Below, one piece after another: positions 34,707 through 45,188 of a stretch of 64,000 nt of DNA. The position numbers were made by a program, and so were the translations under genes. Each line of letters opens with the position of its first letter. Position 1 is the first letter of the stretch. Source of the DNA: Xanthomonas campestris pv. phormiicola (lineage in GTDB: Bacteria; Pseudomonadota; Gammaproteobacteria; Xanthomonadales; Xanthomonadaceae). The stretch covers positions 4,353,001-4,417,000 of the forward strand of contig CP102593.1 of the NCBI GenBank assembly GCA_025666215.1. The letters run 5' to 3'. Below the pieces are notes generated by a model, which did no database searches, was not told the origin of the DNA, and was given only the letters and a program-made list of their open reading frames with translations.

Positions 34707-36125
34707 CTACAGCGCGGGAAACACCGGCTTGGCGCTGCACGCCGGCACCGCGCCGGACACCGAGGTCGCATAGGTGCTGGCCGTGCTGTCGGCGGTCAGT
34801 TGCAGGTTGGAGCGGTCCACGCCGATGCGTGCGTTGCTGGCCTTCAATGCGGTGACGTCCGCGGACACGTTGGCCAGCACCAGGTCCAGCGGCGCCGACG
34901 CGTTGTAGCCCTGCACCGCATTGCCCTTGCCCTTCGGCGAGCCCTGCGCCTTCAGGCCGTTGACCACGATCTTGGTGAAGGTCGGCACGGTGCCGCTGCT
35001 GCCGCCGCTGTACAGCGGGTTGATCACCAATGCATTGGCCACACCGAACAGGCAGGTGTTGCGGTAGGTCACGTCGTTGACCGCGCCACCCTTGGCCAGG
35101 CCGGTCTTGATCCGCAGGCCGTTGTTGTCGGTGCTGGGCGTGCCGTTGGCATCGCTGCCGACCACGCTGTTGCCCTCGACCAGGACATTGTCCACGCCGT
35201 ACATCACCTCGCTGCCGATGGAGAGGCCGTGGGTGCCGTAGAAGCGCGAATTGCGCACGCTGATGTTGGCCGACCTGGAGGCGATGGTCTTGATCGCCAC
35301 GCCGTCGTCGCCGCCCATCACGTCGTTGTCGTTCAATGTGGCGTTGCTGACGCTGTCCAGGTCCAGGCCGTCGGTGTTCGGGCTGCTGGCCGGCGCCTGG
35401 ACCCGCACGCCCCAGATGGTGAGACCGTCGGCGATGTGCGCGAACAGGTGGAAGTACGGCGCATTGATCAGATTGACGTGGTAGAAGCTCACGTCGCTGG
35501 AATTCTGCACCTTGATCAGGTCGGGGCTGTTCTGGGTCAGGTTGCTCGCCTTGGCCTTCTCGCCGAACTGCCACCAGCTGTCGCTGCCGCCGAGCATCGG
35601 CAGGTCGCCGCGGCCGTCGATGGTGCCCTGGCGGCCGGCGCTGTCGCGCAGGCCCATCACTCCCAGCGACTTGCCCTTGAGGTTGATCAGCGCACGGCAG
35701 CCGCCGCTGGAGCCGGCGGCCTTGCCGCAGGCGTTGGCGCCGGCGACCTGGTAGTCCGACGGCTTGCGCGAGCCGAACAGGGTGACGCCGGCGTCGATCA
35801 CCAGGGTCACGTTGCTGCCGATGGTCAGCGGCCCGCTGAGGAAGGCGTTGCCGGCGCCGGCACGCAACAGCACCGCCGTGCGGCCGCCGGCGGCCGCGCA
35901 GCTGTCCAACGCGGCCTGGATGCGCGCGGTATCCGGCGGGCTCTGTTCCTGTGCGGCGCTGAAGGTGCGATCGCCCGTCTGCAGCACGGCGACGAGCGAC
36001 TGCCCGCAGACGCTGGGGACGGTCGGCTCGGCGACCATGCGCGTATCGCCGGTGGCGGCGGATGCGTCGAGCGTCGCCAGCGCCAGCAGGCAGCCGAGGA
36101 CCGGGAAAGTTGTACGGGAGGTCAT
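34707..36125 (-). CDS. Secreted GH28 polygalacturonase
   Basis: 472 residues with a signal peptide (FPVLGCLLALATLDASA). All GH28 signatures are present: SPNTDGLDLD, GGDDGVAIK (catalytic Asp pair), GTHGLSIGSE (catalytic His) and GLRIKTG. It hydrolyses homogalacturonan in plant cell walls. Its ATG overlaps the stop of virJ by four bases (ATGA), an unusual coupling for a secreted hydrolase. Confidence 0.94.
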   Translation of the reverse strand: MTSRTTFPVLGCLLALATLDASAATGDTRMVAEPTVPSVCGQSLVAVLQTGDRTFSAAQEQSPPDTARIQAALDSCAAAGGRTAVLLRAGAGNAFLSGPLTIGSNVTLVIDAGVTLFGSRKPSDYQVAGANACGKAAGSSGGCRALINLKGKSLGVMGLRDSAGRQGTIDGRGDLPMLGGSDSWWQFGEKAKASNLTQNSPDLIKVQNSSDVSFYHVNLINAPYFHLFAHIADGLTIWGVRVQAPASSPNTDGLDLDSVSNATLNDNDVMGGDDGVAIKTIASRSANISVRNSRFYGTHGLSIGSEVMYGVDNVLVEGNSVVGSDANGTPSTDNNGLRIKTGLAKGGAVNDVTYRNTCLFGVANALVINPLYSGGSSGTVPTFTKIVVNGLKAQGSPKGKGNAVQGYNASAPLDLVLANVSADVTALKASNARIGVDRSNLQLTADSTASTYATSVSGAVPACSAKPVFPAL

Positions 36126-37456
36126 TGCAAAGCTCCAGGTGGGGTACGCAGCGGCACGGGCTGCACCGCGGCTGCGCGAGAGTGCCTGAAATCGATTGCA
36201 GCAACAGGACGACCGGCGTCTTCCGCGAGTCGCCGCCAGCGATCGTCCACGATCGTCGCCAAGCCGGCCGGATGCTGGTCGAAATGGTGGCCGCCGTGCA
36301 GCGCGACGATCTGCGCGCCGCTGTCGCGCAGCTGCGGGCACACCGTGTCCTTCTCCTTGTCACCGTACACGCACAGCAGCTGCGACGGCGCGATGCGCGC
36401 GAGTTCCGGCAGCACCGGCCTGGCGTCGTCGGCGTCGCCCAGGTCGAACCAGTTGCGCACGCGGATCTGGAAATCGGCCTTGTGGTCCACGCCGAACAAG
36501 GCCAGCAGGCCGACCTGCGCGCGCTGCGCCGGCGGCAGGCGGTTGTACATGAACGGCATGGCGGTGGCGCCGAAGGAATAACCCACCAGCAGCACGCGTT
36601 GCGGGTGCCAGCGCTGCTGGTAGTGGTCGATGACCCGCGCCAGGTCGGCGCTGGCCTGCGCCGGCGGCTTGGTGCGCCAGAAGTAGCGCAGGCTGTCCCA
36701 GCCGACCACCGCGATGCCGCGCTGCTGCAAGGCCTCGGCCATCCCCTTGTCGATATCGCGCCAGCCGCCGTCGCCGGACAGCACGATCGCCAGCGGCGCG
36801 CCGGGCACGCGCACCGGCAGTTCGGTCAACGGCAAATCGTCGAGCGCACCGCCGCTGCCCGGCGTGTGCAGGTGCGCGGCCACGCGCGCGGCCAGCGCCG
36901 TCTGCGGCGCCGCGCCCGGCGGTGCCGCGGCCAGATCGACGAAGCCCTGCGCGCTGTTGGCTTGGGCGGTGCCGGCGCAGACCTCGGTCGGCGCCGGGGC
37001 GATGCCGATGGCGCCGCCCAGGGTCGCCGCCGGCGCGGCGCCGACGATGCGTTCGGCCAAGGTCGCGCTGGCGCCGGTCCCGGCCAGCATCGGCAGGAAG
37101 TAGCGGTCTGCGTGCAGGTCGCGCTGCAGGTGCCGGCTCACCTGCTCGGCATCGTGCCAGGCATGGCCGCAGCCGCTGCCGGCGCGCTGCAGGCGCGCCA
37201 GATAACGGTCGCCATCGACTGTCGCCACCAGCGCACCGGTCGCGGCGATGCGCGCTGCCGCGGCCCGGCGCTGCGCGCGGTTGCCGCTGGCGAACAGGAT
37301 CACCATGCCCTGCGGCGGCCCCGCCGGCTGGGTCAGCGCGACCCGGCCGTAGCCGTGGCTGTGCATGGCGCCGACCGGAAAGTAGTAGCGGATCAACGCA
37401 TAGCCGCCCAGGCCGAGCGCAACGCTCAGCAACAGCAGGAATTTCAGGAATTTCAT
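36122..37456 (-). CDS. virJ: VirJ/AcvB-family alpha/beta hydrolase
   Basis: 444 residues. An N-terminal signal or anchor (MKFLKFLLLLSVALGLGGYA) is followed by a first hydrolase-like domain (VILFASGNRAQRR) and the VirJ domain with IVLSGDGGWRDIDKG, VGWDSLRYFWRTKPP, the nucleophile elbow LLVGYSFGATAMPF and the His region ALHGGHHFDQ. AcvB of Agrobacterium hydrolyses lysyl-phosphatidylglycerol in the periplasm and VirJ supports type IV secretion. No mprF lies next to it here. First gene of a two-gene unit with the polygalacturonase. Confidence 0.88.
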   Translation of the reverse strand: MKFLKFLLLLSVALGLGGYALIRYYFPVGAMHSHGYGRVALTQPAGPPQGMVILFASGNRAQRRAAAARIAATGALVATVDGDRYLARLQRAGSGCGHAWHDAEQVSRHLQRDLHADRYFLPMLAGTGASATLAERIVGAAPAATLGGAIGIAPAPTEVCAGTAQANSAQGFVDLAAAPPGAAPQTALAARVAAHLHTPGSGGALDDLPLTELPVRVPGAPLAIVLSGDGGWRDIDKGMAEALQQRGIAVVGWDSLRYFWRTKPPAQASADLARVIDHYQQRWHPQRVLLVGYSFGATAMPFMYNRLPPAQRAQVGLLALFGVDHKADFQIRVRNWFDLGDADDARPVLPELARIAPSQLLCVYGDKEKDTVCPQLRDSGAQIVALHGGHHFDQHPAGLATIVDDRWRRLAEDAGRPVAAIDFRHSRAAAVQPVPLRTPPGALQ

Positions 37457-37796
37457 CGACACACATCCATGTCGGCACAGCCGAGCGGACAGGAACCACG
37501 GGGAAGACGAGAGAGGAACTGGTGCAGGCGGACGGACGCAAGGACACGATACGGGCCTGGCCCGGATCGACGCTGCGCTGCGTTGGCTCCCCTCGGTGGA
37601 CGCGGGTCGGCTGGGCGGCATCGAGGCCGCGCGTGGCTCACCCGGAACGGATCCTGCGCTCGCAGCGGACCGGAAAATCCGGCGCCGCGACGTGGCATCG
37701 ACGCGAATTGTGCTTAGCGCCGACACATGCCGCAATCGTCTGCCACATCACCGCATACTTGCGGTTAAGCCAGCGCGCGCCGGCGGCGAGCGCGGC
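37457..37796. other. 340-base gap upstream of virJ
   Basis: Lies between the rodA stop and the virJ start. It should contain the promoter of the virJ-polygalacturonase unit on the minus strand. I see no convincing ORF, terminator, REP unit or plant-inducible (PIP) box in it. Confidence 0.5.
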
Positions 37797-38915
37797 TCAG
37801 TAGCCGTGCACCGGGCGGTGCGCCTTGACCGCCATCACCAGGCCCAGCCCGGCCAGCAGCGACACCGCCGAGGTGCCGCCATAGCTCATCAGCGGCATCG
37901 GCACGCCGACCACCGGCAGCAGCCCGGAGATCATGCCGCCGTTGACCAGCACGTAGACGAAGAACGCCAGGCCGGTGGCGCCGGCGAGCAGGCGCGAGAA
38001 CGTGTCGCGCGCCTGCGCGGCGATCCACAGGCAGCGCGCGATCACCACCAGGTACAGGGTCAGCACCATGGCCACGCCGATCCAGCCGAACTCCTCGCTG
38101 AGCACCGAGAACGCGAAGTCGGTGGTCTGTTCGGGAATGAAGTTCAAATGCGACTGCGAGCCCAGCCCCCAGCCCTTGCCGTGCAGGCCGCCGGAGCCGA
38201 TCGCGATCTTGGACTGGATGATGTTCCAGCCCGCGCCCAGCGCATCGTTCTCCGGATTGAGGAACATCATGATCCGGTCCTTCTGGTACGGCCGCAGCAG
38301 CCATAGCCAGGCCACCGGCGCGGCCGCGGCGACGCCGCCCACCGCGATGCCCACCCACCACCACGGCAGCCCGGCCAGCAGCAGCACGAAACCGCCGCTG
38401 GCGGCGATCAGCACGCCGGTGCCGAAGTCCGGCTGCAGCATGATCAGCGCGGTGGGAATGCCGATGATCACCGCGCTGACCAGCACCGTGGGCACGCGCG
38501 GCGGCAGCGGCACGCGGTGCAGGTACCAGGCCACCATCATCGGCATGCTGATCTTCAGCAGCTCGGCCGGCTGCAGGTAGAACACCTTCAGGTCCAGCCA
38601 TTGCCGGCCGTACTTGCCGGTACCCAGCGCGAACACCGCCAGCAGCGGCAGCATCGACAGCGCATAGATCAGCGGCGTCCACGCGCGCAGGCGCAGCGCC
38701 GAGACCCGCGACAGGCCCCACATCGCCGCCGCGCCGATCGCGAAACGGATGGCCTGGGCCAGCATCAGGTGGTTGCCGCCGGCCTGGCCGCCGGCGCTCT
38801 TGAGCACGGCCAGGCCGATCACCATCAGCGCGCCCAGGGCCAGGCACATCGGCCAGTCCAGGGTGCGGGCGAAACGGCCGCCGAGATCGGCCAGCCAGCG
38901 CAGGAAATCCTTCAT
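37797..38915 (-). CDS. rodA: Rod-shape SEDS glycosyltransferase RodA
   Basis: 372 residues and ten predicted helices. SEDS motifs include TGKYGRQWLDLKVFYLQPAE, LIMLQPDFGTGVLIA (with the essential Asp), GLGSQSHLNFIPEQTTDFAF and GVPMPLMSYGGTSAVSLLAG. It polymerises lipid II in the elongasome with PBP2. Its ATG overlaps the mrdA stop by four bases. Last gene of the mreB-mreC-mreD-mrdA-rodA series. Confidence 0.96.
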   Translation of the reverse strand: MKDFLRWLADLGGRFARTLDWPMCLALGALMVIGLAVLKSAGGQAGGNHLMLAQAIRFAIGAAAMWGLSRVSALRLRAWTPLIYALSMLPLLAVFALGTGKYGRQWLDLKVFYLQPAELLKISMPMMVAWYLHRVPLPPRVPTVLVSAVIIGIPTALIMLQPDFGTGVLIAASGGFVLLLAGLPWWWVGIAVGGVAAAAPVAWLWLLRPYQKDRIMMFLNPENDALGAGWNIIQSKIAIGSGGLHGKGWGLGSQSHLNFIPEQTTDFAFSVLSEEFGWIGVAMVLTLYLVVIARCLWIAAQARDTFSRLLAGATGLAFFVYVLVNGGMISGLLPVVGVPMPLMSYGGTSAVSLLAGLGLVMAVKAHRPVHGY

Positions 38916-40969
38916 CGTTCGTCCGGGATCTCGTCGGGGATCGGTGGCGGCGCCGCCGGCAGCGGCACCGCGGCGGCCTCCACTTCGACCGGGCCGATCA
39001 GCACCGGGCGCTCGCCGGCGGCCAGCGCCACCGCGTCGGCCGCGCCGCGCGAGCCCGGATCCTCGGCGTAGTACAGCTGGCTGCCGAACGCGGTGGCGCC
39101 GCGCAGGCTGTCCAGCGGCTCGATGCCGGCGGGCAGGCGCCCGAGCAGCCAGGCGTCGAAGATCTTGCGCGCGATCGGCGCGGCGGTGCTGGCGCCGTAG
39201 CCGCCGCCTTCCACCGCCACCGCCAGCGCGATGGTCGGCTGCTCGGCCGGGGCGAAGCCCTCGAACAGCGAGCGATGGCGCAGGTGCATCGGCAGGCTGC
39301 GCGGATCCACCGCAGCCAGGCCCTTGCGGCTGACCACCTGCGCGGTACCGGTCTTGCCGGCCATCTGGTACGGCGCGCTGACCGCGATCGCATGCCCGCT
39401 GCCGCCGGGACGCATGGTGTCCATCATGCCCTCGCGCACCGCCTGCAGGTTGCCGGGATTGTCGCTGATCGGCTTGCCCGGGCCGAGCGCCACCGGCGCC
39501 CACGGCTGGTCGAACGCGCCGCGCTGGGCCATCACCAGGTGCGGGGTGCGCAGTTGGCCATCGGCGATGCCGGCCACCGCGCGCACCAGCTGCAGCGGGG
39601 TCACCTTCCAGTCGCCCTGGCCGATGGCGATGTTGACCGTATCGCCGGGATACCATGCCTCCTTGCGGCTTTTGGCCTTGTAGGCCGGCGACGGCACGAT
39701 GCCGCCGATCTCGCCCATCAGGTCGATGCCGGTCGGCGCGCCGAAGCCGTAGCGGTTCATGTACTGGTCGACCTTGCCGATGCCCATGTCGACGGCCAGC
39801 TTGTAGTAATACGTGTTGACCGACTGCGCGATCGACTTGCGCAGGTCGGTCCAGCCATGCCCGCCGCGATGCGAGTCGCCCCAGCCGCGGCTGACCCCGG
39901 GCAGGTAGAACATGCCGGTGGACAGGATCTTGTCCTCCGGCCGGCGCGTGCCGCTGTCCAGCCCGGCCAGGCCCATGAACGGCTTGATGGTCGAGCCGGG
40001 CGCCACCCCGCCCAGCACCAGGCGGTTGAACTGCGGCCGCGACGGATCGCTGTTGAGCGCCTGGAAGTCGGCGTGCGAGATGCCGTTGACGAACAGGTTG
40101 GGATCGTAGGACGGCAGGCTGACCATCGCCAGGATCTCGCCGGTGCGCGGATCGATCGCGATGGCCGCGCCCTGGTAGTCGCCGAACGCGGCGACCATCG
40201 CGCGCTGCAGGTCGGCGTCGATGGACAGGCGCAGGTCGGCGCCGGACTGCGCCGGGACCCGGCCGACGGTGCGGATCGCGCGGCCCTGCACGTTGGTCTC
40301 GACCTGCTCGTAGCCGACCTTGCCGCGCAGTTCCTCTTCGTAATAGCGCTCCAGCCCGGACTTGCCGATGTGGGTCAGCGCGGCATTGCCCTCGCCGAGC
40401 ATCTCCAGGTCCTTCTCGTCGATGCGGCCGACGTAGCCGATGATGTGCGCGAACAGGTCGCCGTAGGGGTAGTGGCGGGTCAGGTACGGCTCCAGCTCCA
40501 CGCCCGGGAAGCGCCAGCGGTCCACCGCGAAGCGCGCGCGCTCCTCCTCGCTGACCCGCAGCTTCAGGGTCACCGGTCGGAAACTGCGGCTGGCCTTGCG
40601 CGCGGCCTGGAAGCGTTCGATGTCCTCGGCCGACAGCGCGATGACCTTGCCCAGCTCGGCCAGCAGCGCGTCCATGTCGGCGACCTTGTCCGGGGTCACG
40701 TCGAGCCGGAACGCGGGCACGTTCTCGGCCAGCAGGCGGCCGTTGCGGTCGTAGATCATGCCGCGCCCCGGCACCACCGGCCGCGGCTTGATCCGGTTGG
40801 CGTCCGAGCGCGTGGCGTAGATGTCGTGGTCCAGCACCTGCAGCTTGAAGTACCAGGCGCCCAGGCCGAGCAGCGCCACCAGCACGCCGAAGAAGCCCAG
40901 CGCCGTGCGGCGCCGGAACTGCTCGGCCTCGGCGTGCGGATTCTTCTGCGTGCGGCGGGTGAAGGCCAC
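38912..40969 (-). CDS. mrdA: Penicillin-binding protein 2 (elongation transpeptidase)
   Basis: 685 residues from a GTG at 40969. One N-terminal membrane helix (ALGFFGVLVALLGLGAWYF), a pedestal domain, then the transpeptidase domain with SxxK in APGSTIKPF near 326, SxN in SIAQSVNTYYYK near 381 and KTG in AGKTGTAQVV near 538. It crosslinks peptidoglycan during rod growth with RodA. One base separates it from mreD. The C-terminal tail is Pro/Ala-rich. Confidence 0.96.
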   Translation of the reverse strand: MAFTRRTQKNPHAEAEQFRRRTALGFFGVLVALLGLGAWYFKLQVLDHDIYATRSDANRIKPRPVVPGRGMIYDRNGRLLAENVPAFRLDVTPDKVADMDALLAELGKVIALSAEDIERFQAARKASRSFRPVTLKLRVSEEERARFAVDRWRFPGVELEPYLTRHYPYGDLFAHIIGYVGRIDEKDLEMLGEGNAALTHIGKSGLERYYEEELRGKVGYEQVETNVQGRAIRTVGRVPAQSGADLRLSIDADLQRAMVAAFGDYQGAAIAIDPRTGEILAMVSLPSYDPNLFVNGISHADFQALNSDPSRPQFNRLVLGGVAPGSTIKPFMGLAGLDSGTRRPEDKILSTGMFYLPGVSRGWGDSHRGGHGWTDLRKSIAQSVNTYYYKLAVDMGIGKVDQYMNRYGFGAPTGIDLMGEIGGIVPSPAYKAKSRKEAWYPGDTVNIAIGQGDWKVTPLQLVRAVAGIADGQLRTPHLVMAQRGAFDQPWAPVALGPGKPISDNPGNLQAVREGMMDTMRPGGSGHAIAVSAPYQMAGKTGTAQVVSRKGLAAVDPRSLPMHLRHRSLFEGFAPAEQPTIALAVAVEGGGYGASTAAPIARKIFDAWLLGRLPAGIEPLDSLRGATAFGSQLYYAEDPGSRGAADAVALAAGERPVLIGPVEVEAAAVPLPAAPPPIPDEIPDER

Positions 40970-40970
40970 G

Positions 40971-41456
40971 CTACTTGCTCCGCCGGCCCAGCCGCAGCGC
41001 GTCCAGCAGCACGAACAGCGGCGGCCACAGCGCCATGCCCAGCAGCGGCGCCCACCAGTAGTTCCACGGCAGCGTCGGCTCGCCCACCGCCAGGTGCACC
41101 GCCGCGGCGACGATGCGGTCGTTGACCAGCAGGCCGCCGATCGCCAGCGCCTGCTGCGACATCGGGAAGAAGCGGATCCGCGCGCGGAAGCGCTGCAGGA
41201 TGAAGCTCAGGATCACCAGCCGTAGCGCCTGCTCGCCGAGCACCCCGCCGTACAGCAGGTCGGCGACCACGCCGATGGCGAAGGCGAACCCCAGCCCGAC
41301 CTTGTCCGGGGTCTCGATCACCCAGTACGCCACCACCAGCGCCAGCCAGTACGGCCGCAGCGGCTGCAGCAACAGCGGCAACGGCAACAGGCCCAGCAGC
41401 AGCGCCAGGATCACGCTGACCGGGAGCACCCAGCCTTTGCTGCGGGGGCGGCTCAT
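40971..41456 (-). CDS. mreD: Rod-shape protein MreD
   Basis: 161 residues, about five helices: VLPVSVILALLLGLLPLPL, YWLALVVAYWVIETPDKVGL, FAIGVVADLLYGGVLGEQAL and LLGMALWPPLFVLLDAL. The family motif P-x-x-x-G-L ... D-L-L-x-G is visible. Connects MreC to the membrane part of the elongasome. ATG overlaps the mreC stop (ATGA). Confidence 0.93.
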   Translation of the reverse strand: MSRPRSKGWVLPVSVILALLLGLLPLPLLLQPLRPYWLALVVAYWVIETPDKVGLGFAFAIGVVADLLYGGVLGEQALRLVILSFILQRFRARIRFFPMSQQALAIGGLLVNDRIVAAAVHLAVGEPTLPWNYWWAPLLGMALWPPLFVLLDALRLGRRSK

Positions 41457-42532
41457 TGCGGCTCCTTCGGAGCCGCCGGGACTCGGGACTCGGGACTCGG
41501 GACTCGATCAGAAGCCGGGACATGGCCGGATACCGGGCCGGCGGCCGGCGCAGACGCGCCAGCAGGCACAGAACCGCGCCCTCGCGCCACCACATGCGCC
41601 GCATCGCCGTTGTCGTTGCCGTGTCCCGAGTCCCCAGTCCCCAGTCCCGACTGCTGTCCGAGTCCCGAGTCCCGAGTCCCGAGTCCCGGCTTCACCCCGA
41701 GTCCCGGCTTCAGCAGCAACACATCCCGCCCCCGGTCCAGCTTCGCCGCCGGCTTCAGCACGCCGACCAGGAAGGCGTGGGTGTCGTCCGGGCGCAGCGT
41801 GGCCACCGTGCCGACCGGGAAGCCGGCCGGGAAGCGCCCGCCCAGGCCGGAGGTGACGATCTCGTCGCCGACCTCGACGCCGGCGCTGAGCGGCACATCG
41901 CGCAGTTCCAGGGTGTCGCCACGGCCGTAGACGATCAGGCGCACGCCGTTGCGCGCCACGGTCACCGGCACCGCGTGGTCCGGGTCGGTCAGCAACAGCA
42001 CGGTGGAGTGCAGCGGGGTCACCTCGATCACCTGGCCCATCAGCCCGCCGGCGTCGATCACCGCCTGGCCGACGTGCACGCCGTCGCGGCCGCCGGCGTC
42101 GAGCACCAGCCGCTGCCGGGTCGGGTCCAGGTCGATGTCCAGGATCGGCGCCAGCTGCACGTCCAGGCCGCGGCGCTCGGCCACGCCCAGCAGCTCGCGC
42201 AGCTGCGCGTTGTCCAGCGCCGCGGTCTGCAGCCGGGTCAGCCGCGCCTTGGCGATCAGCAGCTCGTTGCGCAGCGCGCGGTTTTCCCTGACCAGCTGCG
42301 CATGGCTGGCGGCATTCTCCTGCACCTGCGAGCCGAGCCGGCCCGGCAGCCCGGCCAGCGCCCACAGCGGCTGCACCAGCAGGTTGGTCTGGCTGCGCAG
42401 CTGGGCCAGCCAGCCGGCCTGCGCGTCGAGCACGATCAGCACCACCGCCAGGGCCAGGTACGCCAGCAGGCGCGGCGTGCTGGCGGCTTCGCCCGGGCGG
42501 GCAGTGACGGGAGGACCGGCGTAGGGAGGCAC
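41453..42532 (-). CDS. mreC: Rod-shape protein MreC with repeat-derived C-terminal tail
   Basis: 359 residues from a GTG at 42532. Membrane helix LLAYLALAVVLIVLDAQAG, coiled coil (VQENAASHAQLVRENRALRN), then the two beta domains (DVQLAPILDIDLDPTRQRLV; GLGGRFPAGFPVGTVATLR). The conserved part ends near residue 274 (DVLLLKPG). The last ~85 residues are low complexity and include GLGTRDSGLG, GLGTGDSGHG and RVPSPESRVPA, which are direct translations of an intergenic heptamer repeat. This tail is absent from ordinary MreC. Periplasmic scaffold of the elongasome. Confidence 0.93.
   Translation of the reverse strand: MPPYAGPPVTARPGEAASTPRLLAYLALAVVLIVLDAQAGWLAQLRSQTNLLVQPLWALAGLPGRLGSQVQENAASHAQLVRENRALRNELLIAKARLTRLQTAALDNAQLRELLGVAERRGLDVQLAPILDIDLDPTRQRLVLDAGGRDGVHVGQAVIDAGGLMGQVIEVTPLHSTVLLLTDPDHAVPVTVARNGVRLIVYGRGDTLELRDVPLSAGVEVGDEIVTSGLGGRFPAGFPVGTVATLRPDDTHAFLVGVLKPAAKLDRGRDVLLLKPGLGVKPGLGTRDSGLGQQSGLGTGDSGHGNDNGDAAHVVARGRGSVPAGASAPAAGPVSGHVPASDRVPSPESRVPAAPKEPQ
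41478..41707. repeat. GGGANTS heptamer arrays inside the mreC coding region (locus E)
   Basis: Four tandem GGGACTC heptamers at 41478-41505 and inverted GAGTCCC/CAGTCCC copies through 41623-41707. The layout is that of intergenic loci A-D but lies wholly within the mreC reading frame, keeping it open. Confidence 0.88.
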
Positions 42533-42542
42533 AGTTAAAGCC

Positions 42543-42694
42543 GGGATTGGGGAATCGGGAATGGGGAATCGGAAAGCAACAGCGCATCCCCGGCTTGATC
42601 AGGCCGGGGCGCAGGCAAGGTAGCGGCGGCGGCGCCGGCAGTGTCGGTGCGGAGGGGCCGTTCGATTCCCCATTCCCCACTCCCCATTCCCGGC
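42543..42694. repeat. Inverted arrays of GGGANTS heptamers (locus B)
   Basis: Left arm 42543-42572 (GGGATTG, GGGAATC, GGGAATG units), right arm 42663-42694 inverted. It fills the gap between mreB and mreC and could form a long hairpin in the mre transcript. Confidence 0.85.
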
Positions 42695-42701
42695 TTCACG
42701 A

Positions 42702-43862
<1,161 letters not shown>

Positions 43863-44009
43863 CTAAAACCGCGCCTTGCGCGCGCTCGCAGGGCCGCCGT
43901 GCATCGTGCGTCTGGCCCTGCCCGGCCGCAGCCGTTACCCTTTGCGCCGCGGCGACCCCGCGCGCTGCCCGCCTGAATGCGGGCTCATCCCTCCGCCAAG
44001 GCCTGCCCG

Positions 44010-44942
44010 ATGTCCGCACTGATCTGTGGTTCCCTCGCTTTCGACACCATCATGGTGTTCCCGGACCAGTTCAAGAACCACATCCTGCCGGACAAGGTGC
44101 ACATCCTGAACGTGTCGTTCCTGGTGCCGCGGATGCGCCGCGAGTTCGGCGGCTGCGCCGGCAACATCGCCTACAACCTGCACCTGCTGGGCGGCGAGCC
44201 GATCCCGATGGGTACCGTGGGCCAGGACTTTGGCCCGTACCGCGAGCATTTCGAGACGCTGGGCATCGACCTGTCGCGGGTCAAGGTGATCGAGGAGCTG
44301 TTCACCCCGCAGGCGTTCATCACCACCGACCACGACAACAACCAGATCACCGCGTTCCACCCCGGCGCGATGATGCGCAGCTACGAGAACCACGTGCGCG
44401 ACGTGCCGGGCGTGACCCTGGGCCTGGTCGGCCCGGACGGGCGCGAAGGCATGATCCAGAACGCCGAGGAGTTCGCCGCCAGCGGCATCCCCTTCATCTT
44501 CGATCCCGGCCAGGCGATGCCGCTGTTCAACGGCCCGGAGCTGCGCACCTTCATCGAACAGGCCGACTACGTGGTGGTCAACGACTACGAGTCCAACCTG
44601 CTGCAGGAGCGCACCGGCTGGAACGAACAGGACATCGTCTCGCGGGTGCAGGCCTACATCACCACCCAGGGGCCGAAGGGCGCGCTGGTGTACACCCCCG
44701 ACAAGACCTACGACATCCCGCCGGCGCACGAGCGTCGCGTGGTCGACCCGACCGGCTGCGGCGACGCGTTCCGCGCCGGCCTGATCTTCGGCATCCAGCG
44801 CGGCTGCGACTGGCTGACCATCGGGCGCATGGGCAACCTGATGGGCGCACTGAAGGTGGAACACCCGGGCACGCAGAACCAGCGCTTCGACTTCGACGAG
44901 TTCAACGACCAGTTCAAGCAGCAGTTCGGGTATGCGCTGTAG
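44010..44942 (+). CDS. PfkB-family carbohydrate/adenosine kinase
   Basis: 310 residues. Ribokinase fold with N-terminal ALICGSLAFDTIMVFPDQF, FGGCAGNIAYNLHLLGGEP (substrate-binding region) and the C-terminal signature VVDPTGCGDAFRAGLIFG with the catalytic Asp and anion hole. Annotated relatives in gamma-proteobacteria are called adenosine kinases; ribose or another nucleoside is possible. Divergent from mreB. The ATG at 44010 fits the first strand. Confidence 0.88.
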   Translation: MSALICGSLAFDTIMVFPDQFKNHILPDKVHILNVSFLVPRMRREFGGCAGNIAYNLHLLGGEPIPMGTVGQDFGPYREHFETLGIDLSRVKVIEELFTPQAFITTDHDNNQITAFHPGAMMRSYENHVRDVPGVTLGLVGPDGREGMIQNAEEFAASGIPFIFDPGQAMPLFNGPELRTFIEQADYVVVNDYESNLLQERTGWNEQDIVSRVQAYITTQGPKGALVYTPDKTYDIPPAHERRVVDPTGCGDAFRAGLIFGIQRGCDWLTIGRMGNLMGALKVEHPGTQNQRFDFDEFNDQFKQQFGYAL

Positions 44943-44944
44943 CC

Positions 44945-45111
44945 GGGAGTGGGGAATCGGGAATGGGGAATCGTAAAAGCGGGAACCCGGGTTCCTGAGA
45001 CCACAAAGAACCGCGCTTTCGCGCAGTTTTTCGTTTTGGCTACAAGGCGGAACGGGATGCGCACCAGCCAAGCCGCTCTTGCCATTCCCCATTCCCCATT
45101 CCCGACTCCCC
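44945..45111. repeat. Inverted arrays of GGGANTS heptamers (locus C)
   Basis: Left arm 44945-44973 and inverted right arm 45082-45111. The centre contains a short GCGC-TTTC-GCGC hairpin (45013-45024) followed by a T-rich run, so this element may also act as the terminator of the kinase gene. It covers most of the gap before the AcoR-like regulator. Confidence 0.8.
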
Positions 45112-45188
45112 ACTTTTGCTGCACTGCGGTTTGAGCCAAGGCCCGGTTTGTGCGTCACTGCCACTCTGGTCCCGGGTGGGGACCGAGG

